From the NCBI GenBank assembly GCA_023091665.1, contig JALJCQ010000045.1, forward strand, positions 1 to 45,500: DNA of 45,500 bases, written 5' to 3'. This DNA comes from Pythium myriotylum (taxonomy: Eukaryota > Oomycota > Peronosporomycetes > Pythiales > Pythiaceae). Of this stretch, positions 37,701-45,500 are shown piece after piece (the first letter of the stretch is position 1; the number at the start of each line of letters is the position of its first letter). The notes below the pieces were generated by a model. That model did no database searches, was not told the DNA's origin, and was given only the letters and a program-made list of their open reading frames with translations. The position numbers were made by a program, and so were the translations under genes.

Positions 37701-38593
37701 TGTGGAGTCCCGTGGTGGAAAGCTTGATTGTCGACGCCGATCACAATGCGCATGATCGGTGGGAGACGGCGTGTGCCACGTTTGGCGGGCGTGCACTTGG
37801 AACTGGTCGTCCGCGCGCAAAACCTTGTGGATACCCGGTGTGTCTGGTAGGGTTTAGTCCGAGCCCGTGGAGACACAAAAGAGCTGTTGGAGGCTACGGA
37901 ACGACCGAAACGACACGCGCACACGATGGCAGCATGCGTGTGGTGTGTGTGGGCGTGTGTGTACCAAGTGGGAGACGTGTGGGGTGCGAGTTGAGTGTGG
38001 TAGACACTTTTGTGTGGGGTGAGACACAGTCTGGCGAGCCTCGGTCACAAATGACGAAGGTTGTTGTGGAGTCCCGTGGTGGAAAGCTTGATTGTCGACG
38101 CCGATCACAATGCGCATGATCGGTGGGAGACGGCGTGTGCCACGTTTGGCGGGCGTGCACTTGGAACTGGTCGTCCGCGCGCAAAACCTTGTGGATACCC
38201 GGTGTGTCTGGTAGGGTTTAGTCCGAGCCCGTGGAGACACAAAAGAGCTGTTGGAGGCTACGGAACGACCGAAACGACACGCGCACACGATGGCAGCATG
38301 CGTGTGGTGTGTGTGGGCGTGTGTGTACCAAGTGGGAGACGTGTGGGGTGCGAGTTGAGTGTGGTAGACACTTTTGTGTGGGGTGAGACACAGTCTGGCG
38401 AGCCTCGGTCACAAATGACGAAGGTTGTTGTGGAGTCCCGTGGTGGAAAGCTTGATTGTCGACGCCGATCACAATGCGCATGATCGGTGGGAGACGGCGT
38501 GTGCCACGTTTGGCGGGCGTGCACTTGGAACTGGTCGTCCGCGCGCAAAACCTTGTGGATACCCGGTGTGTCTGGTAGGGTTTAGTCCGAGCC
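28766..38593 (+). repeat. Longest flawless block, units 80-106
   Basis: Twenty-seven consecutive 364-bp monomers (9,828 bp) with no change I can detect. This suggests very recent homogenisation or amplification, or collapse or consensus smoothing in assembly. Confidence 0.88.
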
Positions 38594-38955
38594 CGTGGAG
38601 ACACAAAAGAGCTGTTGGAGGCTACGGAACGACCGAAACGACACGCGCACACGATGGCAGCATGCGTGTGGTGTGTGGGCGTGTGTGTACCAAGTGGGAG
38701 ACGTGTGGGGTGCGAGTTGAGTGTGGTAGACACTTTTGTGTGGGGTGAGACACAGTCTGGCGAGCCTCGGTCACAAATGACGAAGGTTGTTGTGGAGTCC
38801 CGTGGTGGAAAGCTTGATTGTCGACGCCGATCACAATGCGCATGATCGGTGGGAGACGGCGTGTGCCACGTTTGGCGGGCGTGCACTTGGAACTGGTCGT
38901 CCGCGCGCAAAACCTTGTGGATACCCGGTGTGTCTGGTAGGGTTTAGTCCGAGCC
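38594..38955 (+). repeat. Variant unit 107 (-2 in TG tract)
   Basis: One GT dinucleotide is missing near 38671-38676, giving a 362-bp unit. It is the reciprocal of the gain in unit 32 and occurs in the same microsatellite core. Confidence 0.92.
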
Positions 38956-41900
38956 CGTGGAGACACAAAAGAGCTGTTGGAGGCTACGGAACGACCGAAA
39001 CGACACGCGCACACGATGGCAGCATGCGTGTGGTGTGTGTGGGCGTGTGTGTACCAAGTGGGAGACGTGTGGGGTGCGAGTTGAGTGTGGTAGACACTTT
39101 TGTGTGGGGTGAGACACAGTCTGGCGAGCCTCGGTCACAAATGACGAAGGTTGTTGTGGAGTCCCGTGGTGGAAAGCTTGATTGTCGACGCCGATCACAA
39201 TGCGCATGATCGGTGGGAGACGGCGTGTGCCACGTTTGGCGGGCGTGCACTTGGAACTGGTCGTCCGCGCGCAAAACCTTGTGGATACCCGGTGTGTCTG
39301 GTAGGGTTTAGTCCGAGCCCGTGGAGACACAAAAGAGCTGTTGGAGGCTACGGAACGACCGAAACGACACGCGCACACGATGGCAGCATGCGTGTGGTGT
39401 GTGTGGGCGTGTGTGTACCAAGTGGGAGACGTGTGGGGTGCGAGTTGAGTGTGGTAGACACTTTTGTGTGGGGTGAGACACAGTCTGGCGAGCCTCGGTC
39501 ACAAATGACGAAGGTTGTTGTGGAGTCCCGTGGTGGAAAGCTTGATTGTCGACGCCGATCACAATGCGCATGATCGGTGGGAGACGGCGTGTGCCACGTT
39601 TGGCGGGCGTGCACTTGGAACTGGTCGTCCGCGCGCAAAACCTTGTGGATACCCGGTGTGTCTGGTAGGGTTTAGTCCGAGCCCGTGGAGACACAAAAGA
39701 GCTGTTGGAGGCTACGGAACGACCGAAACGACACGCGCACACGATGGCAGCATGCGTGTGGTGTGTGTGGGCGTGTGTGTACCAAGTGGGAGACGTGTGG
39801 GGTGCGAGTTGAGTGTGGTAGACACTTTTGTGTGGGGTGAGACACAGTCTGGCGAGCCTCGGTCACAAATGACGAAGGTTGTTGTGGAGTCCCGTGGTGG
39901 AAAGCTTGATTGTCGACGCCGATCACAATGCGCATGATCGGTGGGAGACGGCGTGTGCCACGTTTGGCGGGCGTGCACTTGGAACTGGTCGTCCGCGCGC
40001 AAAACCTTGTGGATACCCGGTGTGTCTGGTAGGGTTTAGTCCGAGCCCGTGGAGACACAAAAGAGCTGTTGGAGGCTACGGAACGACCGAAACGACACGC
40101 GCACACGATGGCAGCATGCGTGTGGTGTGTGTGGGCGTGTGTGTACCAAGTGGGAGACGTGTGGGGTGCGAGTTGAGTGTGGTAGACACTTTTGTGTGGG
40201 GTGAGACACAGTCTGGCGAGCCTCGGTCACAAATGACGAAGGTTGTTGTGGAGTCCCGTGGTGGAAAGCTTGATTGTCGACGCCGATCACAATGCGCATG
40301 ATCGGTGGGAGACGGCGTGTGCCACGTTTGGCGGGCGTGCACTTGGAACTGGTCGTCCGCGCGCAAAACCTTGTGGATACCCGGTGTGTCTGGTAGGGTT
40401 TAGTCCGAGCCCGTGGAGACACAAAAGAGCTGTTGGAGGCTACGGAACGACCGAAACGACACGCGCACACGATGGCAGCATGCGTGTGGTGTGTGTGGGC
40501 GTGTGTGTACCAAGTGGGAGACGTGTGGGGTGCGAGTTGAGTGTGGTAGACACTTTTGTGTGGGGTGAGACACAGTCTGGCGAGCCTCGGTCACAAATGA
40601 CGAAGGTTGTTGTGGAGTCCCGTGGTGGAAAGCTTGATTGTCGACGCCGATCACAATGCGCATGATCGGTGGGAGACGGCGTGTGCCACGTTTGGCGGGC
40701 GTGCACTTGGAACTGGTCGTCCGCGCGCAAAACCTTGTGGATACCCGGTGTGTCTGGTAGGGTTTAGTCCGAGCCCGTGGAGACACAAAAGAGCTGTTGG
40801 AGGCTACGGAACGACCGAAACGACACGCGCACACGATGGCAGCATGCGTGTGGTGTGTGTGGGCGTGTGTGTACCAAGTGGGAGACGTGTGGGGTGCGAG
40901 TTGAGTGTGGTAGACACTTTTGTGTGGGGTGAGACACAGTCTGGCGAGCCTCGGTCACAAATGACGAAGGTTGTTGTGGAGTCCCGTGGTGGAAAGCTTG
41001 ATTGTCGACGCCGATCACAATGCGCATGATCGGTGGGAGACGGCGTGTGCCACGTTTGGCGGGCGTGCACTTGGAACTGGTCGTCCGCGCGCAAAACCTT
41101 GTGGATACCCGGTGTGTCTGGTAGGGTTTAGTCCGAGCCCGTGGAGACACAAAAGAGCTGTTGGAGGCTACGGAACGACCGAAACGACACGCGCACACGA
41201 TGGCAGCATGCGTGTGGTGTGTGTGGGCGTGTGTGTACCAAGTGGGAGACGTGTGGGGTGCGAGTTGAGTGTGGTAGACACTTTTGTGTGGGGTGAGACA
41301 CAGTCTGGCGAGCCTCGGTCACAAATGACGAAGGTTGTTGTGGAGTCCCGTGGTGGAAAGCTTGATTGTCGACGCCGATCACAATGCGCATGATCGGTGG
41401 GAGACGGCGTGTGCCACGTTTGGCGGGCGTGCACTTGGAACTGGTCGTCCGCGCGCAAAACCTTGTGGATACCCGGTGTGTCTGGTAGGGTTTAGTCCGA
41501 GCCCGTGGAGACACAAAAGAGCTGTTGGAGGCTACGGAACGACCGAAACGACACGCGCACACGATGGCAGCATGCGTGTGGTGTGTGTGGGCGTGTGTGT
41601 ACCAAGTGGGAGACGTGTGGGGTGCGAGTTGAGTGTGGTAGACACTTTTGTGTGGGGTGAGACACAGTCTGGCGAGCCTCGGTCACAAATGACGAAGGTT
41701 GTTGTGGAGTCCCGTGGTGGAAAGCTTGATTGTCGACGCCGATCACAATGCGCATGATCGGTGGGAGACGGCGTGTGCCACGTTTGGCGGGCGTGCACTT
41801 GGAACTGGTCGTCCGCGCGCAAAACCTTGTGGATACCCGGTGTGTCTGGTAGGGTTTAGTCCGAGCCCGTGGAGACACAAAAGAGCTGTTGGAGGCTACG

Positions 41901-44051
41901 GAACGACCGAAACGACACGCGCACACGATGGCAGCATGCGTGTGGTGTGTGTGGGCGTGTGTGTACCAAGTGGGAGACGTGTGGGGTGCGAGTTGAGTGT
42001 GGTAGACACTTTTGTGTGGGGTGAGACACAGTCTGGCGAGCCTCGGTCACAAATGACGAAGGTTGTTGTGGAGTCCCGTGGTGGAAAGCTTGATTGTCGA
42101 CGCCGATCACAATGCGCATGATCGGTGGGAGACGGCGTGTGCCACGTTTGGCGGGCGTGCACTTGGAACTGGTCGTCCGCGCGCAAAACCTTGTGGATAC
42201 CCGGTGTGTCTGGTAGGGTTTAGTCCGAGCCCGTGGAGACACAAAAGAGCTGTTGGAGGCTACGGAACGACCGAAACGACACGCGCACACGATGGCAGCA
42301 TGCGTGTGGTGTGTGTGGGCGTGTGTGTACCAAGTGGGAGACGTGTGGGGTGCGAGTTGAGTGTGGTAGACACTTTTGTGTGGGGTGAGACACAGTCTGG
42401 CGAGCCTCGGTCACAAATGACGAAGGTTGTTGTGGAGTCCCGTGGTGGAAAGCTTGATTGTCGACGCCGATCACAATGCGCATGATCGGTGGGAGACGGC
42501 GTGTGCCACGTTTGGCGGGCGTGCACTTGGAACTGGTCGTCCGCGCGCAAAACCTTGTGGATACCCGGTGTGTCTGGTAGGGTTTAGTCCGAGCCCGTGG
42601 AGACACAAAAGAGCTGTTGGAGGCTACGGAACGACCGAAACGACACGCGCACACGATGGCAGCATGCGTGTGGTGTGTGTGGGCGTGTGTGTACCAAGTG
42701 GGAGACGTGTGGGGTGCGAGTTGAGTGTGGTAGACACTTTTGTGTGGGGTGAGACACAGTCTGGCGAGCCTCGGTCACAAATGACGAAGGTTGTTGTGGA
42801 GTCCCGTGGTGGAAAGCTTGATTGTCGACGCCGATCACAATGCGCATGATCGGTGGGAGACGGCGTGTGCCACGTTTGGCGGGCGTGCACTTGGAACTGG
42901 TCGTCCGCGCGCAAAACCTTGTGGATACCCGGTGTGTCTGGTAGGGTTTAGTCCGAGCCCGTGGAGACACAAAAGAGCTGTTGGAGGCTACGGAACGACC
43001 GAAACGACACGCGCACACGATGGCAGCATGCGTGTGGTGTGTGTGGGCGTGTGTGTACCAAGTGGGAGACGTGTGGGGTGCGAGTTGAGTGTGGTAGACA
43101 CTTTTGTGTGGGGTGAGACACAGTCTGGCGAGCCTCGGTCACAAATGACGAAGGTTGTTGTGGAGTCCCGTGGTGGAAAGCTTGATTGTCGACGCCGATC
43201 ACAATGCGCATGATCGGTGGGAGACGGCGTGTGCCACGTTTGGCGGGCGTGCACTTGGAACTGGTCGTCCGCGCGCAAAACCTTGTGGATACCCGGTGTG
43301 TCTGGTAGGGTTTAGTCCGAGCCCGTGGAGACACAAAAGAGCTGTTGGAGGCTACGGAACGACCGAAACGACACGCGCACACGATGGCAGCATGCGTGTG
43401 GTGTGTGTGGGCGTGTGTGTACCAAGTGGGAGACGTGTGGGGTGCGAGTTGAGTGTGGTAGACACTTTTGTGTGGGGTGAGACACAGTCTGGCGAGCCTC
43501 GGTCACAAATGACGAAGGTTGTTGTGGAGTCCCGTGGTGGAAAGCTTGATTGTCGACGCCGATCACAATGCGCATGATCGGTGGGAGACGGCGTGTGCCA
43601 CGTTTGGCGGGCGTGCACTTGGAACTGGTCGTCCGCGCGCAAAACCTTGTGGATACCCGGTGTGTCTGGTAGGGTTTAGTCCGAGCCCGTGGAGACACAA
43701 AAGAGCTGTTGGAGGCTACGGAACGACCGAAACGACACGCGCACACGATGGCAGCATGCGTGTGGTGTGTGTGGGCGTGTGTGTACCAAGTGGGAGACGT
43801 GTGGGGTGCGAGTTGAGTGTGGTAGACACTTTTGTGTGGGGTGAGACACAGTCTGGCGAGCCTCGGTCACAAATGACGAAGGTTGTTGTGGAGTCCCGTG
43901 GTGGAAAGCTTGATTGTCGACGCCGATCACAATGCGCATGATCGGTGGGAGACGGCGTGTGCCACGTTTGGCGGGCGTGCACTTGGAACTGGTCGTCCGC
44001 GCGCAAAACCTTGTGGATACCCGGTGTGTCTGGTAGGGTTTAGTCCGAGCC
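38956..44051 (+). repeat. Flawless block, units 108-121
   Basis: Fourteen consensus monomers; nothing else present. Confidence 0.9.
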
Positions 44052-44415
44052 CGTGGAGACACAAAAGAGCTGTTGGAGGCTACGGAACGACCGAAACGAC
44101 ACGCGCACACGATGGCAAGCATGCGTGTGGTGTGTGTGGGCGTGTGTGTACCAAGTGGGAGACGTGTGGGGTGCGAGTTGAGTGTGGTAGACACTTTTGT
44201 GTGGGGTGAGACACAGTCTGGCGAGCCTCGGTCACAAATGACGAAGGTTGTTGTGGAGTCCCGTGGTGGAAAGCTTGATTGTCGACGCCGATCACAATGC
44301 GCATGATCGGTGGGAGACGGCGTGTGCCACGTTTGGCGGCGTGCACTTGGAACTGGTCGTCCGCGCGCAAAACCTTGTGGATACCCGGTGTGTCTGGTAG
44401 GGTTTAGTCCGAGCC
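44052..44415 (+). repeat. Variant unit 122 (+1 A and -1 G)
   Basis: An extra A at 44117-44118 gives GGCAAGC, and one G is lost from GGCGGGCG near 44338. The two changes compensate, so length stays 364. They open the cluster of altered units at the right end of the window. Confidence 0.92.
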
Positions 44416-44778
44416 CGTGGAGACACAAAAGAGCTGTTGGAGGCTACGGAACGACCGAAACGACACGCGCACACGATGGCAGCATGCGTGTGGTGTGTGT
44501 GGGCGTGTGTGTACCAAGTGGGAGACGTGTGGGGTGCGAGTTGAGTGTGGTAGACACTTTTGTGTGGGGTGAGACACAGTCTGGCGAGCCTCGGTCACAA
44601 ATGACGAAGGTTGTTGTGGAGTCCGTGGTGGAAAGCTTGATTGTCGACGCCGATCACAATGCGCATGATCGGTGGGAGACGGCGTGTGCCACGTTTGGCG
44701 GGCGTGCACTTGGAACTGGTCGTCCGCGCGCAAAACCTTGTGGATACCCGGTGTGTCTGGTAGGGTTTAGTCCGAGCC
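44416..44778 (+). repeat. Variant unit 123 (-1 C)
   Basis: CCC at monomer 208-210 is reduced to CC (about 44623-44624), making the unit 363 bp. The loss restores a frame and creates an artificial 240-codon plus-strand open frame (44310-45032). Confidence 0.92.
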
Positions 44779-45142
44779 CGTGGAGACACAAAAGAGCTGT
44801 TGGAGGCTACGGAACGACCGAAACGACACGCGCACACGATGGCAGCATGCGTGTGGTGTGTGTGGGCGTGTGTGTACCAAGTGGGAGACGTGTGGGGTGC
44901 GAGTTGAGTGTGGTAGACACTTTTGTGTGGGGTGAGACACAGTCTGGCGAGCCTCGGTCACAAATGACGAAGGTTGTTGTGGAGTCCCGTGGTGGAAAGC
45001 TTGATTGTCGACGCCGATCACAATGCGCATGATCGGTGGGAGACGGCGTGTGCCACGTTTGGCGGGCGTGCACTTGGAACTGGTCGTCCGCGCGCAAAAC
45101 CTTGTGGATACCCGGTGTGTCTGGTAGGGTTTAGTCCGAGCC
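44779..45142 (+). repeat. Consensus unit 124
   Basis: A standard monomer between two altered units. Confidence 0.9.
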
Positions 45143-45500
45143 CGTGGAGACACAAAAGAGCTGTTGGAGGCTACGGAACGACCGAAACGACACGCGCACA
45201 CGATGGCAGCATGCGTGTGGTGTGTGTGGGCGTGTGTGTACCAAGTGGGAGACGTGTGGGGTGCGAGTTGAGTGTGGTAGACACTTTTGTGTGGGGTGAG
45301 ACACAGTCTGGCGAGCCTCGGTAAATGACGAAGGTTGTTGTGGAGTCCCGTGGTGGAAAGCTTGATTGTCGACGCCGACCACAATGCGCATGATCGGTCG
45401 GGAGACGGCGTGTGCCACGTTTGGCGGGCGTGCACTTGGAACTGGTCGTCCGCGCGCAAAACCTTGTGGATACCCGGTGTGTCTGGTAGGGTTTAGTCCG
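45143..45500 (+). repeat. Variant unit 125 (most divergent copy, cut by window end)
   Basis: Three changes occur in one copy. CAC is lost after 45322 (monomer 181-183). T to C at 45379 (monomer 240) breaks the left arm of the GATC-containing dyad. A C is inserted at 45399 (monomer 259). The unit ends at monomer position 360 because the window stops there. It may signal approach to the array edge, where satellites usually diverge, or to lower-quality sequence. Confidence 0.92.

Larger units (their letters stand above)
1..45500 (+). repeat. 364-bp satellite DNA array, about 125 head-to-tail copies
   Basis: The same 364-base sequence recurs from the first to the last base with no spacer, all copies in one orientation. 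Taking the monomer to begin at CGTGGAGACAC (base 1), unit 125 begins at 45143 and the window stops at monomer position 360. Between units nearly every copy is identical; I found 19 changes in 15 units. Unit lengths other than 364 are: 366 (unit 32), 373 (39), 363 (43, 49, 63, 123), 365 (50), 362 (107), and a 2-base deficit in unit 125. Neither array edge is in the window. Such length and homogeneity are typical of eukaryotic satellite DNA kept uniform by unequal exchange, gene conversion or recent amplification. I do not recognise the family. There is no gene-bearing stretch anywhere in the window. Copy number in an array this uniform depends on the assembly. Confidence 0.98.

Noticed and set aside
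1..45500. CRISPR array
   Set aside because: The period is 364 bp and there are no unique spacers; the whole unit is repeated.
1..45500. Ribosomal DNA or its spacer repeats, or histone or other tandem gene cluster
   Set aside because: No rRNA-like, tRNA-like or coding segment occurs in the monomer, and it is far too short for a gene unit of these types.
1..45500. Transposon or insertion sequence interrupting the array
   Set aside because: The unit lattice continues from end to end and every departure from it is accounted for by indels of 1-8 bp.

Overview
The whole window is one uninterrupted tandem array of a 364-bp satellite monomer. I count 125 head-to-tail copies in one orientation: 124 complete units, plus a last unit that is cut by the window edge four bases before its end. 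There is no flanking unique DNA at either end, so the array extends beyond the window on both sides. No gene, RNA gene, transposon, CRISPR array or other unrelated insertion interrupts it. The open frames found on both strands are repeat-generated and I do not consider them genes.

The organism is most likely a eukaryote, since long, highly homogenised satellite blocks with a monomer of a few hundred bp are typical of eukaryotic heterochromatin (subtelomeres, centromeres, knobs). Each monomer carries TAGGGTTTAG, ten bases in phase with the TTTAGGG telomere repeat used by plants, many green algae, apicomplexans, oomycetes and some other protists. Its reverse complement contains AAACCCTA, the plant telo-box core. 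This makes a TTTAGGG-type organism and a subtelomeric origin plausible, but it is not proof. The monomer is 58% GC by hand count, has strong G-over-C skew on the + strand (137 G, 75 C) and shows no CpG depletion (32 CpG, about 28 expected). I cannot name the species.

Layout, with unit 1 starting at base 1. By my reading 110 of the 125 units are identical to the consensus. Fifteen carry changes: units 16, 32, 39, 43, 49, 50, 59, 60, 63, 77, 79, 107, 122, 123 and 125. I find 6 substitutions and 13 small indels. The indels before unit 125 sum to +6, exactly the offset of the unit 125 start (45143) from a perfect 364-bp lattice. Unit 125 itself is net -2. Long flawless stretches include units 1-15, 17-31, 64-76, 80-106 and 108-121.

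Within the monomer I recognise: a G/T-rich segment with a TG microsatellite (71-160), where three of the indels fall; a mutation-prone 10-bp patch (174-183); a 7-bp perfect dyad with a palindromic loop (236-258); the telomere-like motif (347-356); and a second 7-bp dyad that brackets that motif across the monomer junction. No genes work together here. Any function would be structural (chromatin, telomere or centromere) or through non-coding transcription, and nothing in the sequence proves either.
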